Assembly (NCBI GenBank): GCA_027924645.1
Contig: BSBN01000233.1
Span: forward strand, 5,722,501 to 5,786,500
Length of the DNA: 64,000 nucleotides
Reading direction: 5' to 3'
From: Cunninghamia lanceolata
Taxonomy: Eukaryota > Streptophyta > Pinopsida > Cupressales > Cupressaceae
Position numbers and translations under genes: made by a program. Shown here one piece after another: positions 48,840-58,104 of the stretch (position 1 is its first letter; each line of letters begins with the position of its first letter). The notes below the pieces were generated by a model. That model saw only the letters and a list, made by a program, of their open reading frames with translations. It did not search any database and was not told where the DNA came from.

Positions 48840-49934
48840 TGTTGATAACTGAGAGGGGGGGGGGTGAATCAGTTATCCTAATTATTGCCTTTATTGAACT
48901 TTCCTTTTAATTGAAGCAGCATAAAATCAAACACAAAACATTAACCATGAAATAAGAAACACATGACACAGTATTTTTGACGTGGAAACCCTGTTAAGGG
49001 AGAAAACCACGGGGTGATTAACCCAAGAATTATTCTCTGTTAGAAGAATAGGAAATTACAAAAATGGCACTTGCCAATTAGGGCTCACTGCCCGAGCACA
49101 CTGCTCACAAGAGGCTCACTGCCTACAAGAAGACACACTATCTTACAGAGTGATAAGAATCACAGTCTTGAACTGATTGGAAGCATCTGCATATGCTGGA
49201 GTTCAGTTCCGGTTAGGTTCAGTATACTGATCTGCTGCACTTCATCTTTCCTCTGTTCTTTAGTCCGCTATCCTTTCACATACCGGATCTTTCTTGCTAC
49301 TTCTGCTCAACTCTAGACTTGTTCGCATATACTTTCCCACATTTCACGCACTTTACAACTAAATCCATCCTCTATATATATCCGCACAAGTAATTTCATC
49401 ACCTTTCTAGTCGGCATCCGGAACAGTCTAGTTTCTTACAAACTTAGATCTGTCGGCTGAATCCTTGCTCACCAAGCAATGCGGATCAAGCATATACTTG
49501 TAGATATCATCAATTATGTCGGCCAAACATGATTCATGCCTCCGCAACCTTTATCATCATTTGTAACACATCCGGAAAGTAGTCTGATACTCTGTTAGTC
49601 AGTTCTTCCTCTGTTTTCACTGTCTCTCAGGAATCCGGTACTCAACTATTCATATCTTTTTCCTTGTCCAACTCCGGAGGCTAAATCCTTGGAATATACC
49701 ACTCAAGATAGTCCTCTTGACTTCCCCAGATCCGCACTGCACCAAGACACTTCCTCTGAGAGATCCGGACCAATCTGTCGGACCTTGCCACATGCTCTGT
49801 TCTTGTTCACCGGACCACAACAATCTTCAATCTGACTTCCGGTAGAGACATATCATGACTTGCGGATATGTGGGATGACCTTTGTTGCCATCAATGACAA
49901 CAACCATGAATCCATATAGTGTCTCTTGCCAACA
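48840..49934 (-). repeat. LTR of the young element (3' LTR in element sense)
   Basis: 1095 bp, plus-strand TGTTGATAACTGAGAG...CTCTTGCCAACA. It contains a run of 10 G, repeated GGCTCACTGCC words and many CCGGA/TCCGG words. On the minus strand GGATATATATAGAGG near 49369-49383 is a good TATA box. Confidence 0.95.
49369..49383 (-). promoter_or_regulatory. TATA box of young-element LTR
   Basis: The minus-strand motif GGATATATATAGAGG sits about midway in the LTR. The identical motif in the upstream (5') LTR at about 55730-55744 would drive the element's transcription. Confidence 0.5.
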
Positions 49935-49947
49935 ATCTCCCCCTTTG
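49935..49947 (-). promoter_or_regulatory. Polypurine tract of the young element
   Basis: On the minus strand CCAAAGGGGGAGAT abuts TGTTGGCAAGAGAC. Further purine tracts lie at 49996-50006, 50040-50048 and 50080-50090; the last is next to a 24-bp near-palindrome (50084-50107). Confidence 0.8.
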
Positions 49948-50167
49948 GCATTGATGGCAACACTTAGTGAAAAATGACTAAGTGTTTACACTATGCTCCC
50001 CCTTTGCTGATGCTCTGTCTTTATATACAATTTCCGGAACTCCCCCTGAGTTGGATTCCTCATTTTTCACTGCTCCTCACTCCCCCTTTGACATCAATGG
50101 CAAAGGGTAGGGTCCGCACACCAAAAATTTTCAAAAATTTTCTATATATAGCCGCATATTTACATAC

Positions 50168-50938
50168 TCACATATACTGCAGAATGTCTGCAAAGGATGT
50201 CTGCAGTTGAACCATTTCAGTAGCCCAACTTAGCTTCATTCTGTCCAAGATTGAAATGTGACCACTCAACAAAAATGCAAAAGCTTCTGCCCGCCTGAGA
50301 TCTGTCGGATCTTTTGTATGGGCGGTGGTCTGGGCATCACTGATGGCCTCATGCATAGTTTCCAACTTAGGGACTATAATCCTTCTAAGTTCTCCCATCC
50401 GATTGGTAATGTTCTTCCTCTCCTTCTCAAGATTCTTTATTTCATTCAAGACTGCAATAGTCTGACATTCTTGATTTATTATAGAGGAAGAGAGAGGATC
50501 AAAACTTTGAGATAAGCTTTGAAGCTTGTCCTGTTCCTCTTTTATTTTCTTGTCAATTGCTGCTGTTGCCTTTGACCAAGATATACAAAATTTGTAGATG
50601 TCACCGCCATCCTTAAGAGCATTTTCTAAGCTCTTTATTCCAATGCTTACAATCTTCCTATCTTTAGAGATTAATTCTAATATTTCAGAAAATCTCTTAT
50701 CCAAAAATTCCTTCCGGACCTTTTCTTCAGCTGATTTTTCTAGAGAATTAAAATGTGTATCAATACTGCTGACTAAGGTTTTTAGATTACCGGAAGTGGA
50801 GGCTGTCGGATCTATCTGGATTGATGGCATGATCTTTACAAGTACTCCGGAAGCAGCCTCTATCAACTCACAGTCTTCCATATGAGACTTCAGGAGCTTT
50901 TCATTTGCCTTGGCATTTGCAAATGAAGCTATCTTCAT
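50168..50938 (-). CDS. ORF2 of young element: 256-residue coiled-coil protein
   Basis: No known domain is recognised. The protein is largely helical: heptad-like stretches with Leu/Ile and Lys/Glu run from about residue 40 to 200 (for example NLEKERKNITNRMGELRRI). A conserved DIYKFCISWSKATAAI segment recurs in the old copy near 35095-35140. There is no signal peptide or membrane segment. The ATG overlaps the ORF1 stop in the minus-strand tetranucleotide ATGA. A (GA)n tract at 50950-50962 lies just upstream, so the original protein may have been one chain with ORF1, split by slippage. Alternatives are coupled re-initiation or programmed frameshifting. It lies about 230 bp before the PPT. Confidence 0.75.
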   Translation of the reverse strand: MKIASFANAKANEKLLKSHMEDCELIEAASGVLVKIMPSIQIDPTASTSGNLKTLVSSIDTHFNSLEKSAEEKVRKEFLDKRFSEILELISKDRKIVSIGIKSLENALKDGGDIYKFCISWSKATAAIDKKIKEEQDKLQSLSQSFDPLSSSIINQECQTIAVLNEIKNLEKERKNITNRMGELRRIIVPKLETMHEAISDAQTTAHTKDPTDLRRAEAFAFLLSGHISILDRMKLSWATEMVQLQTSFADILQYM

Positions 50939-53304
50939 TGTTTGTACCGGAGAGAGAGAGAGTCAAAATCAAATGGACCTTTTAGAAGCTCCGGTTCATC
51001 AATCTCTAGAGTTTCTTTGCTCAAAAATTGTTGAACAGTTTGTGCAGTGTCTCTTGCCGGAGACAGATGTTTCTTTTCTTCTGCAGTCTTAGAACTGTCA
51101 ACCTCTTTGTCTGTCACCACTGCTTCCTTCTCCTGCAATTGCTCTTCTTCTTTGGATCCGGAGACTATAGGGGAAACCGGAGGAGAGATGCTTGCTTGTT
51201 CATGGGCCACTTCTTCTGGAGCAGAGGGTCCCAAGTCCTCACTTGTCTGTTCAGGGCTCACTTCTTTCGGAACAGAAGATTCCAAATCAGCAGCTGTTTC
51301 TGCACCTAAGTCCTCTACAACAGGAAGATTGAACCTTTTGAAGGCCTTCCGGAGGATCTCTTCTGTCTCTTGTGCCACTTTGTCAGTCTCACCAAGCATG
51401 AGCTGATTCATCCTGGCTTTACTTCTGAACTCATCTCTGCAGTCCTTGAAGATCATGTTCATTGTCTTGGGATCAATTTGAGGATATAGCTGAATAGCTA
51501 TCTGCTCCCGGATCTCAAGATCTTTGGCATGAGCATTATTCTTTCTTACTTCCATTTCCTTCTCTAGGCTTTTAGGAATGAGAGATATGATCTCAATGAA
51601 AGCCTTATTGTATGTGTTCAGATATTTAACTGTGGCTTCCTGCAGAGTCTTTTGGTCTGCCTCACTGAAGCCATCATAGGATTCAGTCATTGGTTGAAGG
51701 TTTCCATCCACCGTGACCGACTTGATTATGCTCTCTAGTGACAGAGTGGGCTTTTCAACAGTTACCTCTGCCATTTCATCCTTGTCTTGGCCTGTGGAGG
51801 GCTTACCGGATCCTTTCTTCTTCTGTTTCTTTACTTCTCTTACTTCCTCATCTGATTCTGTTTCTTCTTCATCCTTTTGGCTTTCATAAGCCCTTGATGC
51901 TTTTGTCTTGGATCTTTTATCGGATGCCTGGACTTCCGGTTTTGAGCTTTTGGTTGTGGAAGGTGCAGATCTCTTTGATGATCTGGTCCGGGTGGGGGTT
52001 TCAACCGGAGCACTTTCTTTGCTTTTCTCTTCTTCCTCAGCCTTTCTCCTCTTTTCCCGGCTGGCATCAAGTGCTTCTTTTGAGATGCCTAGGCCTTGAG
52101 CAATGTGCTCCACTTCTTTTCTCACTTTTCTCTTAATCTCAGGTTCCCTGAGTTCTACATGTAATTTCACACTCAGCTCCTCAAAGGTTCCAAACCTTTC
52201 TGCCTTAGGATCTTTGGGCTGACTTAGCATGTGTTGAACATGCAGCTCTACTATCTGTTCATCAACTTCATACCCCATGGGCATGATCCAGACAGTCCTT
52301 GGCTCCACTGCCTCCATTAGGCACTGATCAGTGTCAACCATAAAGCATACTGAGTCCTTGTATTTCTCAATGAGAGACTGGGGAATTCTCTCTCTTGCTT
52401 GCATCATGCTCTGAAAGTTTTTGAAGTATCCCCATAGAGCTGTATTTCTTGCTTTTGCATCCCCAAGTCCATGCAAATAGTCTCTTATCTGGACTGCAAC
52501 AGGTTTGTCATTCTGCCATACCCATCCACTTGTTCCGGGTAGCTCATTCATGAAGTAAAAGAATAGATATACAATGAGAGTACCATACTTAAAGGAGTTC
52601 TTCTTGTCTTTCTTGATTTTCTGTACATTTTCCATTAATTGGCTTAGTAGTAGTTCACAAAGATCATAATCTGCATTCTTTCTTAGCATTTCATATGCTG
52701 TGTATATTGCAGTTCCGGATACAGAATTCTCCCTGCTGGAGTGATAGATCTTGTATCCTATTATCATTGATGCATATTTGATATCCGGATCCGAAATATC
52801 TTCAATGGTCATTGCCCTCTTATCATATTTTGATCCGGTGGCCTCAGTTACAACGTTGTTCTTGACAGATTTGAGGATAGGTACCCCCCCAGAAGAGTAT
52901 AGACCAGTTACTGCTCTAATTGCTTCTTTTGTGATCTTACAGGGTCTATCTAGCCAAAGGAAGTTGTCATGCATCCTGCTCAGTACATACCGGACCCATT
53001 CATCTTCTTCAAAGCTAGGGAAATGAATGAATTGCTCAAATTGTTTCTTCTGGATACCCTTATACTCTGGTTTGAGCTCAAAAGCATTGTCTATCAGTTG
53101 CTTGTGATAGAGGTCTCTTAATTTGAATTCCCCAAATTCCTCAATGTTTGCGTGTATGTAAACCCTAATATCTTCAGTATGTAAGACTCCGTGGGGGACA
53201 CTAGAGAAGGCTCCTAGTGGATCTACCTCCAATGATTTGTAGGGATGTTTCTTGAATGAGGGGCGAGGTCTATCAGAGATCTTAACTATGTTTGGAGTAG
53301 CCAT
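50935..53304 (-). CDS. ORF1 of young element: 789-residue protein of unknown function
   Basis: Intact ORF, start MATPNIVKISDRPRPS. Residues about 25-390 form a globular region conserved with 23755-24831 (DEWVRYVLSRMHDNFLWLD, GTLIVYLFFYFMNELPGTSG, QARERIP). Residues about 400-540 are highly charged with nuclear-localisation-like Lys/Arg clusters (KRSAPSTTKSSK, KKQKKKGSGK). Residues about 550-690 are helical (SLESIIKSVTV..., KYLNTYNKAF). Residues about 690-789 are acidic and Ser/Pro-rich. I see no RT, protease, integrase, CCHC or membrane segment. The L-x-R-P-x-x-I-x-x-x-A-I pattern near residue 120 loosely recalls plant transposon/mobile-domain proteins, but I would not assign it. Same strand as the LTRs, so it may be expressed from element RNA. 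Confidence 0.85.
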   Translation of the reverse strand: MATPNIVKISDRPRPSFKKHPYKSLEVDPLGAFSSVPHGVLHTEDIRVYIHANIEEFGEFKLRDLYHKQLIDNAFELKPEYKGIQKKQFEQFIHFPSFEEDEWVRYVLSRMHDNFLWLDRPCKITKEAIRAVTGLYSSGGVPILKSVKNNVVTEATGSKYDKRAMTIEDISDPDIKYASMIIGYKIYHSSRENSVSGTAIYTAYEMLRKNADYDLCELLLSQLMENVQKIKKDKKNSFKYGTLIVYLFFYFMNELPGTSGWVWQNDKPVAVQIRDYLHGLGDAKARNTALWGYFKNFQSMMQARERIPQSLIEKYKDSVCFMVDTDQCLMEAVEPRTVWIMPMGYEVDEQIVELHVQHMLSQPKDPKAERFGTFEELSVKLHVELREPEIKRKVRKEVEHIAQGLGISKEALDASREKRRKAEEEEKSKESAPVETPTRTRSSKRSAPSTTKSSKPEVQASDKRSKTKASRAYESQKDEEETESDEEVREVKKQKKKGSGKPSTGQDKDEMAEVTVEKPTLSLESIIKSVTVDGNLQPMTESYDGFSEADQKTLQEATVKYLNTYNKAFIEIISLIPKSLEKEMEVRKNNAHAKDLEIREQIAIQLYPQIDPKTMNMIFKDCRDEFRSKARMNQLMLGETDKVAQETEEILRKAFKRFNLPVVEDLGAETAADLESSVPKEVSPEQTSEDLGPSAPEEVAHEQASISPPVSPIVSGSKEEEQLQEKEAVVTDKEVDSSKTAEEKKHLSPARDTAQTVQQFLSKETLEIDEPELLKGPFDFDSLSLRYKQ

Positions 53305-53559
53305 TCTTCAAAGATTTGCAGTGAGGCAATGAAAACGAAGAATACCTTATGCGCCTTCGGTTTGCACGGAGTGGTTGGATTGATTTCTTTATGCAATAGC
53401 TTCGGCAGGAGATCCTTGGTGTGCTTGATGAACCTTGTTGCAGAGCTCCACTATTCGCTTCTTCTCAAGTGTAGAATGAGCAGATAACTTTTGAGAAATC
53501 CCTTATATTGCTCCGCAAACCCTAATATCTGTCTGCAATAAATGCTTCACCTGCATTAT

Positions 53560-53930
53560 TCCGGTTTACCATGTCTGGACAGCTTGGAGTATCCCGGATT
53601 AGTCCTGATCACTGAATATCATCCGGATCTTTAAATCATGAATAAATCTAGGTAACATATTACAAGAACATCCCAAACACTCTGTCCAATCCGCAAGACA
53701 AGATCGTGCACTTCCGGATCTCTCCGGACCTTTTTGTAATCCTTTATCATACCGGAGCACCTCCCTGAACAGGTCTAACTTAATCGAACACAGCTTCTTC
53801 ATAACTCCATGCGGACCTCTGAAAACTTGACTGAAGCATCTCAGGACTTATATCTACAAACCCTTTAATCCGCATCTTGTGCCACATCCGGCACAACTTG
53901 TTTGGCTGGGGGAACAGAATCTTCCTTGAG
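53560..53930. repeat. Internal LTR-derived fragment in young element
   Basis: The sequence between Gag and ORF1 matches the solo LTR at about 7375-7640, not the element's own LTR at this position. Shared phrases include TCTACAAACCCTTTAATCCG (53863-53873 region versus 7600-7622), GCGGACCTCTGAAA/GCAGACCTCTGAAA and AAATCATGAA.(G/A)AATC. It has the same orientation as the LTRs. It looks like a relic of another element's LTR at a module junction. Confidence 0.65.
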
Positions 53931-53956
53931 TCTCCCCCTGAGCCTGAGCTCACTTT

Positions 53957-55135
53957 TTAATTTCCGGAAGAAATATCAGCACCAGAATCTGGTGCGGATC
54001 CAACCTCTACATTCTCTGAGCTTTTCTTCACCCAAATCTTGCTCATCTGATTCCTAACTTCATCCGCATTCATCTTTTGTTTACCCTTGTCTTGATTCTG
54101 ATCATACACCGGACCTCTTTTGTCCTGATTCTTGTTTCTGCAGACTTTAGCATTATGACCGGTCCTATTGCAGATTTGGCAAATAACATTTCTTTGCATA
54201 TTTAACTGATATCCCCTTGATCTGCATTGATTAGCCATATGACCTACTCTATTGCATGTAAAGCATCTACCTTTGAATGATTTGTTTACTTGCATAATTC
54301 TGCATTCATGGGATTTGTGTCCATACCTTTTGCAGTTGAAGCACTGTCCGGAGAAGGATGAATTAATCTGATTCATTCTCATTCTGCACTGATTAGCTTT
54401 GTGACCAAAATGGTTGCAGCTGTGGCAGTATCCATTGAAGGATGGATATTTTTGAGCATTTGGCTGTCTTACCGGAGGTCTTCTAGGCCTACTCCTTGGA
54501 TTTTCTGATTCAAGATTCCTCTGACCGGATCCGGAGCTTTCTCCTTTCTCATATCCCAAACCATACTTGTCATCAGTCCTCTTTTGACTTCCAAGAAGAA
54601 CTTCAAGTTGAGCAGAACTTATCTTGAATTTCTCTTTATATTCATTTGCTGTTTGAAGATCTCTTTTGAGAGAGGTAATTTGATCCTCAAGTTTTTCTTC
54701 ATTATCTTTGGCATCTTCAAGATCAGATTCAAGATGTCTGATAATCCTGTCCATCTGGTGGCATTCTTCTGATTTTTCCTTAAGAGATTGTCTTAGATTG
54801 TCTTCAGCCTTTCTTTTTTCTTCAATCTCTTGAGTGAACTTTATAGTTCCTGATTCCATTTCATGTCTTAACATAATGACTTCTTTTGATAACTTTTCAC
54901 ATAACTTGGTTTGCTCAGTCAATTCTTCATTTGTATTGCTTTCTTCACTTTGTCTTGCCAACTGTTGGAGCAGCTCCTTTCTCTTTTTCATAGAGAGACT
55001 TAATTTGTCTTTTAATTCCCTCATGAATTCATCAGCCTGTTTGAGTCTTTCTCTTAATTCACTGACTTCAGAATTTGACTGTTCAAGATCCTCAAGGGCA
55101 GTCTTGAGTTGCTCCTTTAAACCATATGCATCCAT
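53957..55135 (-). CDS. Gag-like protein: coiled coil plus four CCHC zinc knuckles
   Basis: 392 codons, intact, starting 63 bp inside the PBS (MDAYGLKEQLKTALEDL). Residues 1-190 are a continuous coiled coil (LRERLKQADEFMRELKDKL and similar). Residues about 195-210 read RTDDKYGLGYEKGESS, a phrase typical just after the coiled coil in SIRE-type Gag. An Arg/Pro-rich linker follows. Four C-x2-C-x4-H-x4-C knuckles come next: CHSCNHFGHKANQC, CFNCKRYGHKSHEC, CFTCNRVGHMANQC and CQICNRTGHNAKVC. The usual N-terminal copia Gag (UBN2) domain is absent. Likely role: RNA binding and co-packaging with a helper Gag. The end, GSAPDSGADISS, may be the residue of the Gag-protease junction. Confidence 0.85.
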   Translation of the reverse strand: MDAYGLKEQLKTALEDLEQSNSEVSELRERLKQADEFMRELKDKLSLSMKKRKELLQQLARQSEESNTNEELTEQTKLCEKLSKEVIMLRHEMESGTIKFTQEIEEKRKAEDNLRQSLKEKSEECHQMDRIIRHLESDLEDAKDNEEKLEDQITSLKRDLQTANEYKEKFKISSAQLEVLLGSQKRTDDKYGLGYEKGESSGSGQRNLESENPRSRPRRPPVRQPNAQKYPSFNGYCHSCNHFGHKANQCRMRMNQINSSFSGQCFNCKRYGHKSHECRIMQVNKSFKGRCFTCNRVGHMANQCRSRGYQLNMQRNVICQICNRTGHNAKVCRNKNQDKRGPVYDQNQDKGKQKMNADEVRNQMSKIWVKKSSENVEVGSAPDSGADISSGN

Positions 55136-55182
55136 TTGAAATCCCAGATCTTCCTCAAGCTGTTAGGCTCTATTAGGAGGAA

Positions 55183-55198
55183 CCTGGCTCTGATACCA
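55183..55198 (-). promoter_or_regulatory. Primer-binding site of young element
   Basis: On the minus strand TGGTATCAGAGCCAGG follows the LTR after two bases. It matches the initiator-Met tRNA PBS and the copia PBS at 45028-45043. Confidence 0.9.
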
Positions 55199-55200
55199 AT

Positions 55201-56295
55201 TGTTGATAACTGAGAGGGGGGGGGGTGAATCAGTTATCCTAATTATTGCCTTTATTGAACTTTCCTTTTAATTGAAGCAGCATAAAATCAAACACAAAAC
55301 ATTAACCATGAAATAAGAAACACATGACACAGTATTTTTGACGTGGAAACCTTGTTAAGGGAGAAAACCACGGGGTGATTAACCCAAGAATTATTCTCTG
55401 TTAGAAGAATAGGAAATTACAAAAATGGCACTTGCCAATTAGGGCTCACTGCCCGAGCACACTGCTCACAAGAGGCTCACTGCCTACAAGAAGACACACT
55501 GTCTTACAGAGTGATAAGAATCACAGTCTTGAACTGATTGGAAGCATCTGCATATGCTGGAGTTCAGTTCCGGTTAGGTTCAGTATACTGATCTGCTGCA
55601 CTTCATCTTTCCTCTGTTCTTTAGTCTGCTATCCTTTCACATACCGGATCTTTCTTGCTACTTCTGCTCAACTCTAGACTTGTTCGCATATACTTTCCCA
55701 CATTTCACGCACTTTACAACTAAATCCATCCTCTATATATATCCGCACAAGTAATTTCATCACCTTTCTAGTCGGCATCCGGAACAGTCTAGTTTCTTAC
55801 AAACTTAGATCTGTCGGCTGAATCCTTGCTCACCAAGCAATGCGGATCAAGCATATACTTGTAGATATCATCAATTATGTCGGCCAAACATGATTCATGC
55901 CTCCGCAACCTTTATCATCATTTGTAACACATCCGGAAAGTAGTCTGATACTCTGTCAGTCAGTTCTTCCTCTGTTTTCACTGTCTCTCAGGAATCCGGT
56001 ACTCAACTATTCATATCTTTTTCCTTGTCCAACTCCGGAGGCTAAATCCTTGGAATATACCACTCAAGATAGTCCTCTTGACTTCCCCAGATCCGCACTG
56101 CACCAAGACACTTCCTCTGAGAGATCCGGACCAATCTGTCGGACCTTGCCACATGCTCTGTTCTTGTTCACCGGACCACAACAATCTTCAATCTGACTTC
56201 CGGTAGAGACATATCATGACTTGCGGATATGTGGGATGACCTTTGTTGCCATCAATGACAACAACCATGAATCCATATAGTGTCTCTTGCCAACA
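55201..56295 (-). repeat. LTR of the young element (5' LTR in element sense)
   Basis: This 1095-bp partner of 48840-49934 differs at four positions that I could see (near 55352, 55501, 55627 and 55957), all transitions. It is followed by the duplication CGAGT. Confidence 0.95.
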
Positions 56296-56300
56296 CGAGT

Positions 56301-57880
56301 ATCCAGAGGATGAATGGGAGGTAGCTACACCAAACCACTATTTAGGAGTTGCATCATAATTCTATAGAGAGACTCCTTTAAAGGAGTGAATTTTCTATTA
56401 TTATTATTTTTAGAAGTAGAGAGGCCTAGAGAAGCTTGTGAAGTTGCTTCAGTCACTAGAGTATTGATTACTGTTGATGAATTATTTTTATAAATAATTT
56501 TTTTTCTTGTAGTTATAAGATGTGGAAGCACTAGACTGGTCAGTAGGATCTGGTGAGGTAGAACTCTCAAACTAGCTTAATGATTGCTAATAGTTGTGCA
56601 ATGTAAGACAAAGATGTGTGAAAGAAGAATAACATATCAATAGAATCTGATCCTGGATCTATGGCTGCAGGTTTCCTATGAAGACCCGCTACACATTAGA
56701 GTCAGGCAAGGTGTACATAATCTATGAAAATAAAGATTGGTAATGACAAATAAAATTAGTTACTTTTTCATCACTTCCCTTCTTACAATGGACTAGGTTT
56801 GTGAAAGTAGCCTAACACCTAATGTTAGCCTAGAAATGTTGTAAAAAATGATTTACTAATTGATCAAAACAGAGAATAGAATGGTCAGGAAGTGAACAAA
56901 ACCAATCCAATGCCATATCCTTGAGGGAATGGGGGAATGGTTTCACTAACAGAGCATCCTAAATAGAAAGTCACTGCAAAGAGTAGTGAAAGCAGATATA
57001 TGAGACTACAAGTCACCTTTTCCTATGTACATATCAAATCTAGGGGCCTTGAAGCCCTATGGAAGTGGTGTAGCTAGGATAGCAAGAGAGAGAGAGAGAG
57101 AGGATTGCATTGATAGTAAGCAGGCACAAGGGGTTGTGCTGATGAAGTGGACAAAGAAGCAAGCTATTGTTGTAAGGTACCAACATTTTACAATAGTTGG
57201 TTTATCATAGGGTCTGTAGTATGTGAGAGTGGAGGAAGTGAGGTGGAAATGAGACATTGTGAAAGCAGGTTAGAAACTCTAAGGCCAAGTTAGAAGGAGC
57301 ATTAAAAGATAAAGAGACATGGGGCAAAAGAATACCTACACTAGTGTTTTGTGGAACACTAGTAGTCATATGAGAAAAGTGTAAGTGTGAACACCCGATG
57401 AGGGTAGAGGAAGGAAGAGTTGGTTTCTAGAAGTGAGACTAAGAGTCCTGCACACTTAGAACACATCTTGCTAATGGCAGAGCATCATTGTACACTATAT
57501 GTGAAATACCCCTAAGAAAATTAATGCCCTAAGGGTGATCTGTTAACACGACATGAAGAGCATTGACCAGAGGGACATTTGAACTAGAAATTTCCTCATG
57601 ACGTAAGAAATCTTGATAGTTGGCCAAGTGGCCATCCATATCATTATTTTTTTCTTGTGGGACATATTCAAGTGTTGCTTCATGATCAAAATATGGCTCT
57701 ACATCATGAAATGAAGTCATTGGCATAGAGAAAGAAGAAGGAGATGAAAAAGACACATTAATTTGTTTAGAAGAAAGATGAATGAAATCAAAAGCCAAAT
57801 GAATAGGCATGGAAGGATTAGTAGAAAATGTCATATTGGTCAATTTCCTTAAATTCATCTCACTCCTACAGACCACGTAC
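56301..57880 (-). pseudogene. Old gypsy-type element E: Gag remnants
   Basis: On the minus strand KFTPLKESLYRIMMQLLNSG near 56335-56395 is the conserved segment at the Gag C-terminus of Tat/Athila-type polyproteins, and it continues after the young-element insertion at 48834. Upstream, 57529-57876 is a 115-codon open stretch without a recognised domain, perhaps the N-terminal region. The rest is too broken to assign. Confidence 0.5.
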
Positions 57881-58084
57881 TAAGAATTGGAAGACTAGGT
57901 CATAAAGCTCACAAACTATGTTTAGGCTCTACAACACAATGCTAAGTGATGAAAGGAAAATGTTATTTTTTCTTTGATAAAGTATTTTTTGGGTTCACCA
58001 AAAATGTAGGGTGAACCATAGTAGTGAAGAGAAGGTTTTAAAATATTTAGAACACATCAAAGAAGAAAGTAATTGAGTAAGAAA

Positions 58085-58100
58085 CGTGTTGGGTTCACCA
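58085..58100 (-). promoter_or_regulatory. Primer-binding site of element E
   Basis: On the minus strand TGGTGAACCCAACACG follows TTTT after the presumed LTR end ACAAAACA. A second GGGTTCACCAAAAATG copy lies at 57989-58004, so the assignment has some ambiguity. Confidence 0.5.
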
Positions 58101-58104
58101 AAAA

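Larger units (their letters stand above)
48840..56295 (-). mobile_element. Young non-autonomous LTR element with Gag-like protein and a two-part large ORF
   Basis: 7.46 kb with two 1095-bp LTRs differing at four transitions by eye (about 0.4 percent), perfect duplication CGAGT (48835-48839, 56296-56300), initiator-Met PBS, PPT and intact ORFs. In minus sense the order is LTR, PBS, Gag-like ORF (392 codons), an LTR-like fragment (53560-53930), ORF1 (789 codons), ORF2 (256 codons), PPT, LTR. No protease, RT, RNase H or integrase motif is present. The Gag coiled coil and DDKYGLGYEKGESS phrase resemble the C-terminal part of SIRE-type Gag. Shared PBS, PPT and 3' palindrome suggest trans-mobilisation by SIRE-like copia elements such as 39112-46507. 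An older relative lies at 23753-37833. CpG and CCGG sites are well retained, as expected for a recent insertion. Confidence 0.9.

Noticed and set aside
49071..49316. 81-codon plus-strand ORF also present at 55432-55677
   Set aside because: It lies in both LTRs, antisense to the element, with no domain. Duplication reflects the LTR pair.
50258..53026. Several plus-strand open frames of 60-130 codons
   Set aside because: They are shadows of the intact minus-strand ORF1 and ORF2.
55183..55198. tRNA gene fragment
   Set aside because: The initiator-Met match is only the PBS length and sits exactly next to an LTR; no cloverleaf surrounds it.
57989..58004. Second PBS-like GGGTTCACCAAAAATG near element E
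   Set aside because: It lacks an adjoining LTR end of its own; probably a local duplication, so only 58085-58100 was annotated.
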